Of a DNA stretch of 64,000 bases, positions 9,625-22,100 are shown in pieces. The DNA is taken from assembly GCF_932526225.1 (NCBI RefSeq), contig NC_064045.1, positions 9,046,022 through 9,110,021 of the forward strand. Reading direction: 5' to 3'. The notes under the pieces are model-generated. The model did not search any database and had not been told where the DNA came from. It saw only the letters and a program-made list of their open reading frames with translations. The stretch comes from Nematostella vectensis (taxonomy: Eukaryota; Cnidaria; Anthozoa; Actiniaria; Edwardsiidae). Position 1 is the first letter of the stretch. Every line of letters starts with the position of its first letter. Made by a program: the position numbers and the translations under genes.

Positions 9625-11208
9625 TTTAGTAGAGATCTATTATGCACAAGCAAACGAGACGACTAAACTTTTGAACCTCTTCCCGCCTAAGTTTACCGAG
9701 ATTCTGCAAGATGATCCCCAAAAAACAACCCGTGAAGATTATCTAGATAAGAATTGCGCCAAAATTATACAAACAAAAAACGGAAATATTAGAAAGGAAT
9801 ACTTAGCTTCTCGTCCTTCGGGTGTTTCTGTACTCTTCAGCATCAGGATCACACAAGGACGTAGTCGATTAAAATACCTACGAGGGCTTTTTTCCACAAG
9901 TTAGGCTGGCAGAAGAAAGATCTAGCCCCTACAGGGGTATTTGATGAGAAAAATAGGTATTTTTCGCTTCTATAAGCAGAAATCTCAGGTTAAATAGCCC
10001 TGTTTTCCAAAAATAATCGCTCTTCGTCCGCCATCTTGGATAGCTCAGAGAAAACCCATTTGTAATTTGCCAGGTTACACAGCTCCTAGTCTCAGTCTCT
10101 AAAAAAGCGGCCGAGCGAGTTTGAATAACACCAAAAGTTTGATATGCAGGCCACTACTACTTCTGGTTACCTGTTTCCATGGCTACATTACGTCAGCTCG
10201 CCTAAGAAATGTACAACTTTCAAGTTCCACATCAGATGTATGCGGTTGGTCTTTCATCCTTGAAAGAAGCTTTTCATTAAGCCATGGATATTTCTTCGCT
10301 TGATAAGGAGGCGCGAGGATTCGTGAGTATCTTTTGTGTCTGTCAGAGAGTGATAGTATGGCCCATTGGCTGACGGTAGCTAGTAGACTCCTGAAGGGGC
10401 GTTTATTATAGGGAAAAGTTATATATGATTTCTCTTCGTTTCCTATTATCTTTGAAAATGGTTATGTTGCCTATTTTATCCGTTACCTGTTGCTTGGGAC
10501 TAAAAATTATATTTGAAGTAAGCTTGCCTGTGTCACGTGATTTGTGTCTTGTGTCTTTATCGCAGGTTTGACCAGGAAAAGAAAGTGCATATCCATTATC
10601 TTCTCAACGAGCGACCAAGATAGATTTTACAAATCTTTACAGACCAAATAACGACATGTTAGCAAATGTATTAAATAGACAAAAGCGATGTGTAATTTGA
10701 AAAATATAGAATTATGTCAATAAAATTAAGGTGTAATTTGCAAAGTTTTGTAGTCACTTGCTGGTTCTTTGTGGAAAAAAACAAAAATTGTTGGGTTGGG
10801 ATTTTTTATCCTGGGTAATTTTGGTGGTATCAAATTTTGCATTCCCACAATTCCACCCTCCCCTTCTCACTCCAAAAATAGCACCTCCCCCCCCTCCAAA
10901 AATAGTTAGCTAACCAAAGGCAATAATAGACAACATAAGATTCCACAACAAGGAACATCTATTTCATTTACTTATAAACCCGCGAAAAAGGTACAAAAGG
11001 CTGTTGCAAAGCACATTTTTCTGTGTATGTGTATAAGGAAAGGAAATACGTAATATAGAAATGTATTGGTTGAAACAATCTATGTAACAAAAGTTATATG
11101 GTACCGATAATAAAATATCTACATCATCATCTAACCTTGGTGTGACCGATTATCAAACTAAAAACACGAAGTACTTCATAAGCTTTGGAACCATACTAAA
11201 TACAGTAA
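9625..11208. other. intergenic, no gene seen
   Basis: Upstream flank of the RAG1-like gene. CCGCCATCTTGG at about 10030-10041 is a good YY1-type site. I see no domain-bearing frame. The rest is AT-rich non-coding sequence. Confidence 0.4.
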
Positions 11209-11894
11209 GAACCCGCGTGTAAGAAACTAGTTATTTTATTTTGAACCTATAGGCAGAAATTTTGAATTTCAATACCCCAATATATGAGGAACCTACTAAG
11301 CCAAAAAAATCGAAAGGTTCTTATATGATGGATTGCTTCATGAAAAAAAAATCATGGGGCTTTAAAATATAAATTTGCTAAACATTTTGCCCTTCCATAA
11401 AGATAAGATTTACAGATATAACATTTATACAATAGGATATCTCCATAGCAAAGTTGCTATATATTCAGCCCAATGTCAGTCATACTTCTGTAATCATGAA
11501 TCCTACTATTTTATTTTTATTATTTGAAATCACGGGTGGCCCGGAGTGTTAGCGCGGCAGCGTATGGGGCCTCTCACCTCTGCTGAAACGGGTTCGATTC
11601 CCGGTCGAGACATGGATAGTATCTTTCTGTTTCTCGGCCCTGAATTGGACTTGTTGAACGTATGTGAGCTTACTAGAAGCTTGTGTTCCTCAATTCTCCA
11701 GGATTTTAAATGTGAAGCGCTTAGAACATGGTTTGTATAAGCGCTTATGATAAATTGTTTTAAGCAACTTGGAAAAAAAATTAAGAACCTAATCTAAGAA
11801 ACTATTTTGCGTTAATTGTTAGTAAGTGCCCCAAAATATAAGAACCTGTTTAACCAGACTCGAAAAAATCAAGGTTCTTAAACGCGGGTTTAAG
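11209..11894. mobile_element. possible TIR element with nested SINE
   Basis: AAGAACCCGCGTGTAAGAAA near 11211 is inverted relative to GGTTCTTAAACGCGGGTTTA near 11873, giving imperfect termini of about 20 bp around roughly 680 bp. A tRNA-derived SINE lies inside. No transposase frame and no convincing target duplication were found, so this is a tentative DNA-element call. Confidence 0.35.
11532..11765 (+). mobile_element. tRNA-derived SINE
   Basis: The 5' part has pol III promoter boxes: an A-box-like GTGGCCCGGAGTG (about 11536) and a B box GGTTCGATTCC (about 11591-11601) at tRNA-like spacing. A non-tRNA body follows, with an 'aagcgcttagaacatgg' tail and a 'gtataagcgcttatgataaa' end typical of SINE/LINE 3' regions. 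The tRNA part does not fold into a complete acceptor stem, so it is not a functional tRNA gene. Confidence 0.6.
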
Positions 11895-13100
11895 TACTTT
11901 GCATACGCGACATTGGGTCATACTCCGAAAGTGTTTGACGAACGACTGCCGAAGGGATCTCGAAAGCGTGACGAGCGAATGTCGAGGAGAGGGTGGGTGA
12001 CGTACGGCGTGCGCGATTTATCGCTCAGCTTATTATTAGAAGGAGCAACCTAGAGATAAATAATGTTTTCGTGACACGAGGACCCCATTATACCGTTTAT
12101 TGTTACCTGATAGTGCTTCCGTGACAATATAAACAGATCCGTCAAAAGCCAGTCCAGGATATCTCGGTACCACTCGGACTCTTGTCCAGCTATACAGAAC
12201 CAGCGTCTCTAGCTGTCACGTACATAGGCAAGGAGAAATCTGGCAAGCCAGAGTTCGCCTTAATGTAGCGGAAAGAGAAGTGTTAGTGGCGGGAAGCTAC
12301 TCTTTGAAGTGGAGTTAGAAAGCAAGCAATCCGTCACCTGATAATGTACTAGGTAAGAATAGAGCTTCTATGTTTTATTTTCTACACCTAGTAACTGTCA
12401 GTTACTGTGTGTTTCTGATGCCCTGCTATCTTTTAGTCAGTCAGCTCAATAAAAAATACTAAAGGTAGATGTACATATACCCTCGTACTAGTCCTCCTCA
12501 TCCAATGTTTAATAAGTGTGTTAAAGAATGTCGATCAACCACGCACTCCTTTGTTATTGTTTATCATTGAAGATACAACGGTTTATTTGAAAGAAAACTT
12601 CAAAACAACAATGAAGTCTGATACTTTATATCGACGATATTTGATTAAAAAGTGACCCGCCATTGAGGGTGAGCATAAAATGGCAGCGTGATTGGCTTTC
12701 TTTAAGAAATGGGATGTTCACTTACATTCTTGCACTCCGGAATAATTAATGTGCAGTGTTAGGCCAAGTAACAAATAATACATCTAAAAGATGGTCTAAA
12801 CATAACTCCATCCATCCATCCTCGTCCGGTGCAATCTCATTTCTCAATTTCATTCTCCAGCTTTCTCATCCGTCCCATATCATGTTTTGTAGTGGAAAGA
12901 AGGAAATTTTTGAACTTAAGGATTGTCCTGCCGATGGGTGTAATCTAATTTTAGGAGGATGTTTTTATCATTTTGTTTTTGTTGCAAGCATTGTTTGGGA
13001 TTGTGTTGGAATGGATACTAATTTTGTTTTGGTTGGAATGACCGATAACAAATTTTGCGTTTTTGAGGATGTTTCATCTAAACATACCCTTATGGTCCAT
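11895..13100. other. intergenic, no gene seen
   Basis: AT-rich sequence without a recognisable gene. A stretch near 11935-12000 ('gaacgactgccgaaggg', 'gagcgaatgtcgaggagagg') resembles the repeat at 13110-13350 and is probably another member of the same dispersed family. Confidence 0.35.
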
Positions 13101-13109
13101 AACAAATCA

Positions 13110-13350
13110 TTTACTTGCCTTGAGGACGATTCGAACTGCCGAAAACCCGAAAGCACGACAAACAAATACAGAGGAGAGGGCGAACGAATGCCGAAGGGAA
13201 AGCTAGCAATTCTCGGCCTTTCCTCTGTTCGTAATCATTTACTTGCCTTGAGGCTAACTCGAACTACCGAAAACCCCAAAGCAACGACAAACAAATACCG
13301 AGGAGAGGGCGAACGAATGCCGAAGGGAAGCCTTGCACCTCTCGGTCCAG
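13110..13350. repeat. two-copy tandem repeat, about 129 bp
   Basis: Copies at about 13110-13215 and 13237-13345 share 'tcatttacttgccttgagg', 'gacaaacaaatac', 'gaggagagggcgaacgaatg' and 'ccgaaggga'. The duplicated frame reads as KYRGEGERMPKG twice, which is why a long open frame appears here. I do not regard it as a gene. Confidence 0.65.
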
Positions 13351-14324
13351 AAGGTGCGACTAGAACACAGGGTACCCGTTTCTGGTTATTGATTATTTCA
13401 ACATTTCAACACAGTCATGACACGGGGCGAAATAAAAGAGGAAAATATTTCTTTTATTTTTTGTGTAAAATAGATTCTCCTAATAATCTTTTCGCGCCTT
13501 TCGTTGAAGTTGCGTACCTAGTAATAGTAATTCACCTCAATGTTATTTCAGTGCTGTATGTTTGTTTATTTTTTGTCCGACTCTGACAAACCTCAGACCC
13601 CCGGGAAACCAACGGAGTGGATACAAATAGAATGACTATCAATAAAGTAGTTAAAGTGTGTAAATCGTCTTCTCGAGAAATTCACGCATTCCGGGGTGAT
13701 ATAATTATATGGAAAGACGATTCACACCAGTGTTGGATGTAATTGGATGGGATGTATCAGATACTGTCTGTTTTTTTTTTATAAGGGGGAAATATAAAAA
13801 AGTCTTTTAAAGGGGAAAATATATCAACACTGTGGAAATAAGAGGCGCATATGACCACTTCAAACCACTGTTGGTCTATTTCCTGATTCCACCACGCCTG
13901 ACGTAGACCACCTAGTTTATCCATAGCTTTCCAAAATTCAGCAAAAAATTGTCGTTTTTGCCAAACGCGGTCATTTCCATGTAAGGAAACTATTATATAA
14001 AATATATTTCTTATTTGGAAAAGCTGCATGATTCTTGTCGTTTTTTAGGTTGTCGATCTTGTCGGGTTTCGTAAACATTATGACTTGTAACCAGAAGAGA
14101 AAAACAGTGACTGTGACCATCTTTACTCTATAGAGAAAGTATCTAAAAACAAACTAAGATTCCTCGGTACCAGACCCCCAAATATGGCCCCACGTTCCTC
14201 CGCTCCGAACTCTGACTCCCCAGTGACAGAAACCGCATCTCAGCGCATGCGTACACATATTTCAATGCTAAGTTTGTCATTTTGACCATTATTCAGTTCA
14301 TACCCGTGGGTATGTAATAAGTGT

Positions 14325-14525
14325 TTGCATATCACACATATTCCCCACATATAGTGTCCTTCGTATGTATTGCCTTATATGGGCATTGATGCCCATATTT
14401 AGAAGAGCTAAAGTTTTCCCGCTCCCGGATCTCCAGAAAACATGGTAAAAAAATGCTGATTCCTGTCAATTTGAGACTTGCGGCCAAAATTTGTTAGAAA
14501 AACTTGATCGCTTGGTCAAATCTTT
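14325..14525 (+). pseudogene. decayed copy of chromodomain gene promoter and start
   Basis: This stretch matches 5130-5312 closely: TATTCCCCAC, AGTGTCCTTCGT, the CArG box CCTTATATGG (14373-14382), GCCCATATTTAGAAG, an ATG where the chromodomain gene starts, GCTGATTCC, then CTTGATCGCTTGGTCAAAT. The coding part carries indels and stops, and similarity ends before the chromodomain. It is a degenerate duplicate whose promoter outlasted its coding sequence. Confidence 0.7.
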
Positions 14526-14529
14526 TTCT

Positions 14530-15660
14530 CACTGATCTTGAAAAGCCCTTAGACCCAGGCCTCCAAGAGGTCGGCCGATTGGGTATGAAGGTCACCCAAA
14601 TATTGATATGGTGGGCGTATGGGATTCTCTTTCCCGCAAAGTTTCCGTTCTCATGGTTTCACTTTTCTGAATCGAACATCAACGCGACAGCTAACTCACT
14701 ATTTCATATTAATTTTGTACAATGATTAGGAACATTGCCAACTTACTTTTTTCAGTCCTCACCTGACATTACAGATTAAAACATCGCTCATTTCAAATAA
14801 CCGTCTGCCCCAGGGTCTTCCCGCCTTATAACACCACGTACTTTTAGTTTCATTTGTGGTGCTCTGCATAGGGTGGTCGTTTGGCCAATGAGCAATCATT
14901 ATTATGACGACATCAGAATAGCGCCCGCGAAAACTTTGAAGTTGTAAACCTAATGTAAAGTAAATAATGGGACGATTTTCAATGCTTTTATATTCCTTAG
15001 CCATAAGAACTGTATTTCCCTTTTGGTTGTTCCTTGCGTGTGTGTTGAAGTGTTTGTTGTGTATTTTGGCAACCAATTTAGCAAATTTCACCTCTCGGCC
15101 ATTCACGCTCCTACCCAAGAAAAAAAAAGTTAACCTCCTTTGTTAGCCCTTTTAACGTAAATGTACAAAAACAAGTAATGATCCTAGCTTAATTGTACAG
15201 GGTGTAATGGAATGTATCGTTCTATCTCTTTTAACTCTTCTATTAAATTACAAGAAGACAAAGGATATTTAATTGGTCTTAATTTGTTTTATATCGCCAG
15301 AACATTTATTAATTACATTTAAGGCCATAAAAAGAACAGAGAAAAGCGTGGTCCCTCAACCTTTCTATGAAGATACTTCCATAATCAAAAGTTTTTGAAG
15401 TCTTTCGGTAAACACCGTTTGTACACAAAGTACATGAAATACTAAAAAGTGTAGTTTATAGCATACGCTGCGTTGTTTACGCGAAAACTCTCTTAATCTC
15501 TTTTAACAAAAAGAATACTTTTTCAATGGCTGCGTCAGCTTAACATCTAAGTACCAATTGAATTTGTAATTTTTCTAATTAAAGAAAAAGCATCTTTCCG
15601 ACAAAAAAGACATTAGTCGGTAAAAACCACGCAGAAACTTAACACCGTAAATAAACCGGA
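14530..15660. other. intergenic, no gene seen
   Basis: No supportable gene, RNA or structured repeat is visible in this AT-rich stretch between the decayed chromodomain copy and the Ras-like gene's upstream repeat. Confidence 0.35.
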
Positions 15661-15671
15661 TACGCTTTGAA

Positions 15672-15830
15672 CTTCTCCGAAAGCCATTTTATAGTCCTTG
15701 GCCTCCACTTCAAGCCCTGTTATTGGTCTAAACAATTGTGACTGACAATATTTGACTCGCGGAAGCCATTTTGAAGTTCTTGGCCTGCGTTCACGTTCTT
15801 GCCATTGGTCCACACGTCTTTGACTGACGT
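15672..15830. repeat. two-copy repeat with CCAAT-type boxes upstream of GTPase gene
   Basis: Two diverged copies (about 15675-15750 and 15755-15830) share 'gaaagccattttatagtcct / ggaagccattttgaagttct', 'tggcct', 'ATTGGTC' (inverted CCAAT) and 'gactgac'. They lie 360-520 bp upstream of the GTPase start, so they may be a duplicated upstream regulatory module. Confidence 0.45.
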
Positions 15831-16191
15831 TTTCTGTTTCGCTTATGTGTAATAAAGGAAATTGATAGTGTTTGATGTTAGGGGAGGGAAGGGTTGTCTG
15901 ATTTGCATCCGTTTTGGTAAGCCGTAGTGTATTGTTTCTGGATCATTGTGATGACTCAGTTTTGAAAGCTGTTTGACATTTGACCGGTGTTTGATCCTCC
16001 GAATTTCCGGTCGCAAGATCATGAACGCTATCTCATTTGCGTGAAAGTTTGTTGTACAATTACTCCGCCACAACGATGCTCTAAGAACGGCTGTCAAAGC
16101 TAAGAGCCGTGTTTCTCTCCGTTTAATCTCCGCAGATATGGCACATTAACGGCGTTCAGTGGCGATACGAGTCAAGGAAACATAATTCTTC

Positions 16192-19100
16192 ATGTCTAGA
16201 AAAGAAAGACCTACTTTATCGCGAAGCTCGTACAGCTTTTCCCAGGGAATGAAAGAGTTCTCGCCTCATCCACTTCTAAGACAAGATTACAATGGTTTAG
16301 GGACGTTTCCACTCAGAAGAGGAAGTTTGGGGGGACAAGCCATAAGAGAGAGAACTTTTAGAGCGCAGAGGAGCAACAGCGTAAATTGCACACCAATAAC
16401 AGAACAGTATAAACCCGTAGACACTCTTACCAGGCGACGAGCAAGTTTAGCGCCAAAACCCAAGGACCCGAAAGACGGGAATAACAATAAACCATCAGAG
16501 AAATACTCCATGGTGGTGTTAGGAGCCGCTGGAGTGGGAAAAACAGGTCAGAACTTTCTAAACTTTGAAGTTTTGTTTGTTTGTGATGTTTCGTCCTGAA
16601 TTTTAAACGCAATTCACCTTAGAAAAAATATCAATATCGTATAACTTAATAGATATTCATTTAGTGATGTCAATGATGCGTGAATTGCGTGAGTTTGAGA
16701 TGCCGTGATTTTTTTATTAAGCTAAATGTTATTAGTGTTTATATACGTGCACATGGAACATGCTTTATTATAATACAGCGGCCAGTTTATTTAACTTCTA
16801 AAGTACCCAAAGAATACATTTTTGCGAAATAACATACAATAATGTACTAATGGTATATTTTCAAAGTTATCGTACTCAAATTTTGTTATCTTTTACAAAT
16901 TTTGTGTTTAGAGTGTCATCGGAGCATATGCTTTATTTAAAACGCCGTAGGCTTTTCGTTTCGGAGTATTACTTTTAAATGTGTTTGCAATATTGATTCT
17001 ATAGTCGCACGCACACTGAGGGAGAAAGATAACGCGAAAAGACTCCTGCTAAATTGGGCTAATAAGTAAATTCAAAACAGCCGTAAATAATTCTAGTTTT
17101 ATGCCGTTTAACATGTACAGTTTTAGCCATATCGACTTCCCGATCGATCTAAGATTTCAGAGGTCAGAAAGTGTGAACGAAATTTATTGTAATTAAGTGA
17201 TCGTATCAAAAATAAAATGTTCCTCGCAACTACTCGTCTAAAACTCGAGCTTTATTTTCAAAACAAGCAGATTTTGTTTCCATTTCATTTCCTGCTAGAA
17301 TGATGTTTTCATAATATCCTTAATGAACATGAAAATATTATACAATAATATTCTTTAAGAAACGTTTTGTAATAAGAGAATTCGCCCATAGGTAAAGGTG
17401 TATTCGTTGCAAAAAAAAAAAAAAATAAATAATAAGACATCCTAAAATCAATCTTCTAACAATTTAAACGACGATGTTTTATCAGAGAAAAAAATGATTA
17501 AGGAAGACTCCAAGACCTTTTGCCCTCTTCTTCAAACTTATTATAAATACACTTATTCTGTTTCCTCCTGGAAGGGAATTTACGTTTCTAAGATTTCTCT
17601 TTTTGTTGTTTTAACCAAGCATTTTGCTTTTATCACAACGGTTAGCTCAGGGATTTGTACAAGAAAATTTTCGCACAATATTTTCCATACAAAAACGTGA
17701 GCTGCATTAAACGGCATTGCACTACACTGCAGTGCACGTTCCCCATGGTGTGTTTGCGAGCTAAATTGAGAATTCGAAGAGCTAAAAATAGGGCTTTGTT
17801 TCTTCGCACGAAGACAGCTTTTTCGCAGCCATGTACCCTGCTAAGTTTTAAAATAGAAAACGAGTAGTTGATATTTTCATTGGATGTTATTTACAAACAC
17901 ATTTACTATGCTTTCTCTCATCTTTGTTATTACATTTTGTACTGTGCATTTATTTAATTTTTTTACTTATCTGAAAATAGGATGCAGTATAAAACTGTCT
18001 TCATCATAAATATTCGAAGAACTGATTCTAATTCTAGAATCCTCTTGAAAAGCTTCTAAGATATCTTAGAGCAAATGTGCGTTTTTTTCATAATCCTTTA
18101 CGAGACTTATATTCAAATTGCTTTGACCTGAATGATTTTGGGGCTAAGCCCTAGTCAAATACCTTATCTATATTCTTTATCCCCTATCAAACTGTCTGAA
18201 ACCTCACGGATATAATTTATTCTCTCTCCACACTTAATCTACTAAATATTTAAGAGCAAAATATTTTTCATTTTCGTGTTTCTTGTTGGCGGGTCTTCTA
18301 TTGGCAAGGTCGTGTTCACACTTCGAAACACCTTTAGTTGTTTCTTTGAATGGGGCAAACTTAATAACATTAATTACTACAAATCTATATAAAGGTGTAG
18401 TTGAGCATTTAACCTTTCGATCCACGAACCGTCACGTACAATAGAACGTCACGTACAATAAACAGTCAGACCTGTTTCGAGCTGTATGACTAACACGGAT
18501 ACAAGCCTGTTATAGGATGGGGGCTGCAGAAAACCCGCAATGAGATCTTGGGATTGGCGATCACCACAAACTAAACCTTGTTTAAAAGGTTTTGTAGTTC
18601 TACTATACTTTCAGTGAATTTATTTCGTTTCTGATGTTTTGATTGTATTATTATTTTTGATTGACAGCTCTGGTGGTTCGATTCGTCACCGGCCGATTCT
18701 TGAATGAATACGACCCTACTCTAGGTGAGCATGCGCGTACTACATTTACCGCTGTTGTAAGTCCACGGACACTGGTTTACCCTAAAGGGGAGGGGGTTGA
18801 CGAATTGAAAACGATAGTTAATTTGTCTAATTGTAGTCCTTATCTTCATAAAAGTAGAGACCAAATTCAAAACACGTTTGTGTAAATCACATTAGCTAAA
18901 AGCAGAGATCACCGGACAATGCAAAGCGCTAAAGATATTGGACTCCAAAATAAAGACTATACAAGACTTGCGCAGAACCTGTACATTCCCTAAACTGATA
19001 CCTTTGCGCACTGCCATCCTTTTCCTTAGACTGAGTGGCAAGCCCAATGGGTTTATTTTGGAGCATACAAATTGGTTCCTTAGTTTTTATAGACTAGTAC

Positions 19101-22100
19101 CTTTTCGTGATGCGCATTGTATCCAGCGCGCGAGATAAAAGCGCAAAAATACGTTTACATAAATCGCGCGCATATCTATTCTTATATGCAAGTCACAAGA
19201 AAAGGTTTAGCTCGGAGATAAAAGAGATAAAAGCGCAAAAATACGTTTACATAAGCCGCGCGCATATCTATTCTTATATGCAAGTCACAAGAAAAGGTTT
19301 AGCTCGGAGCGTTAAGTAATCCGTAATCCGTAATCCGCGCATGAGGGAGCCATCTAGAATGATGGAATGAGTAAACTAGGTAAATATTCGTGCCTTCTCA
19401 AGAGGCTTTCGAAGCATTCGCGGATTACCGATATCTAATGGTATGATCTCTAGCGTTAAAGCGCTTTTGACGGTGAAGTGTGTTAGATTTTTCATGGAAG
19501 AACCAATCCTCTTTAAAGGAATAAAGCACCTCGATAAAACCTCTTAATGGAGAATAAAAGTCATTTGATGCCGCATTCGGAAACCTTAAGTGGCTATTAT
19601 TTGTATTGATTATATCTAACGCGGCCATTTGCACCTATTAGCTTGCACGCGCCATCCGGCTTTTAGACGCTACACAAACCGCATCTCCTAATTCACACTT
19701 TTTCACATCTTTGGTCCCTGTGATGTATAGTCGATATAGCTCATGATTGAGAAAAGGATTAAATTTGGATCTATCCATTGCCAAAGTCACTAGGCTCGAT
19801 TTTCTTCTCGTTTCTGCGAACCCGCAATCCTGTCAATGAGACCTTGCGACGGCTGGAAAACACAGCAAACAAATCGAGAATGTATTTTTTACATTTTTGT
19901 TTTTGCGGTCGAAGAGAGAGAGAGGGAGCGCGTGAATCCCCTAGCTGGATCAACATTCATTTACACGCAATAGGAAATTTGAGCACTTTAAAAAATCGAC
20001 TCATCTCAACTTCAGAAGACCATTAAAAGGTCTTATAGATAACACGTAACATTTTTGGTTTCGCATGTTTTGGGCGTATTCTTGCGAGCGATTTGCGGTG
20101 GTTTCAGAGGTCGTCTGAGGTTAGACGGGTATACTCACACTCCGGTCTAGACATTTGAGAATGAGGTAATTAGGTTTACCACAGGCTAACCGCATTAGAG
20201 ACATCGGAAATCATATCTTCGATAAGGCGGATAAGAAGAAAAGCCACATAATGGCTAAATGAATAAAGATAATTTCAGACAGATTTTTAGATGTTATCTA
20301 AGGTATGTTTATGCAATATTACGATGACTCAACACTTTGCCAAGAAGGGAATAGAAAGCAGTAGCGTATCTATCATGCTAAGGAATATGTAGTATGAGCC
20401 GTCTGTAAAAACGGAAATCTCGGGAATACTGAGTTTGGAGTCCGAGGCGGTGCAATGTCGAGATTCACTGAAACTAATTTCAGGAACATATCAGTAATAA
20501 TGGCTTTCTTCGCGCTGCGATTTGCAAAGAAAATTAAATTCCAACAACTACTAAATAGTATGCTCCCGAAGCTGGTGCGCACTAGGTGATGTGCGCAGTG
20601 CTCGTCAGGTACACACCAGGTGATGTGCGCAGTGCTCGTCATGTACACACTTGGTGATGTGCGCAGTGCTCGTCATGTACATACCAGGTGATGTGCGCAG
20701 TGCTCGTCATGTACACACTAGGTGATGTTCACAATGCTCGTCATGTACACACCAGGCGATGTGCGCAGTGCTTGTCATGTACACACTAGGTGATGTGTGC
20801 AGTGCTCGTCATGTACACACTAGGTGATGTGTGCAGTGCTCGTCATGTACACACCAGGTGATGTGCGCAGTGCTTGTCATGTGCACACCAGGTGATGTGC
20901 GCAGTGCTCGTCATGTACACACCAGGTGATGTGCGCAGTGCTTGTCATGTACACACCAGGTGATGTATGCAGTGCTCGTCATGTACACACTAGGTGATGT
21001 GCGCAGTACTCGTCATGAACACACCAGGTGATGTGTGCAGTGCTCGTCATGTACACACCAGGTGATGTGCGCAGTGCTCGTCATGTACACACCAGGTGAT
21101 GTGCGCAATGCTCGTCATGTACACACCAGGTGATGTGCACAATGCTTGTCATGTACACACCAGGTGATGTGCGCAGTGCTCGTCATGTACACACCAGGTG
21201 ATGTGCGCAGTACTTGTCATGTACAGACCAGGTGATGTGTGCAGTGCTCGTCATGTACACACTAGGTGATGTGCGCAGTGCTCGTCATGAACACACCAGG
21301 TGATGTGCGCAGTGCTCGTCATGTACACACCAGGTGATGAGTGCAGTGCTCGTCATGTACACACCAGGTGATGTGCGCAATGCTCGTCATGCACACACCA
21401 GGTGATGTGCACAATGCTTGTCATGTACACACCAGGTGATGTGCGCAGTGCTCGTAATGTACACACCAGGTGATGTGCGCAGTGCTCGTCATGTACACAC
21501 CAGGTGATGTGCACAATGCTTGTCATGTACACACTAGGTGATGTGTGCAGTGCTCGTCATGTACACACTAGGTGATGTGTGCGGTGCTCGTCATGTACAC
21601 ACCAGGTGATGTGCCCAGTGCTCGTCATGTACACACCAGGTGATGTGCGCAATGCCCGTCATGTACACACTAGGTGATGTGTGCAGTGCTCGTCATGTAC
21701 ACACTAGGTGGTGTGCGCAATGCTCGTCATGTACACACTAGGTGATGTGTGCAGTGCTCGTCATGTACACACTAGGTGGTGTGCGCAGTGCTCGTCATGT
21801 ACACACTAGGTGATGTGTGCAGTGCTCGTCATGTACACACTAGGTGATGTGTGCAGTGCTCGTCATGTACACACTAGGTGATGTGCGCAATGCTTGTCAT
21901 TTACACACTAGGTGATGTGCGCAGTGCTCGTCATGTACACACTAGGTGATGTGCGCAGTGCTCGTCATGTACACACTAGGTGATGTGCGCAATGCTTGTC
22001 GTGTACACACTAGGTGATGTGCGCAGTGCTCGTCATGAACACACCAGGTGATGTGCGCAGTGCTCGTCATGTACACACCAGGTGATGTGCGCAGTGCTCG

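Noticed and set aside
12756-13586. 276-codon open frame
   Set aside because: It covers a two-copy repeat, has no recognisable domain, and its composition fits chance plus repeat.
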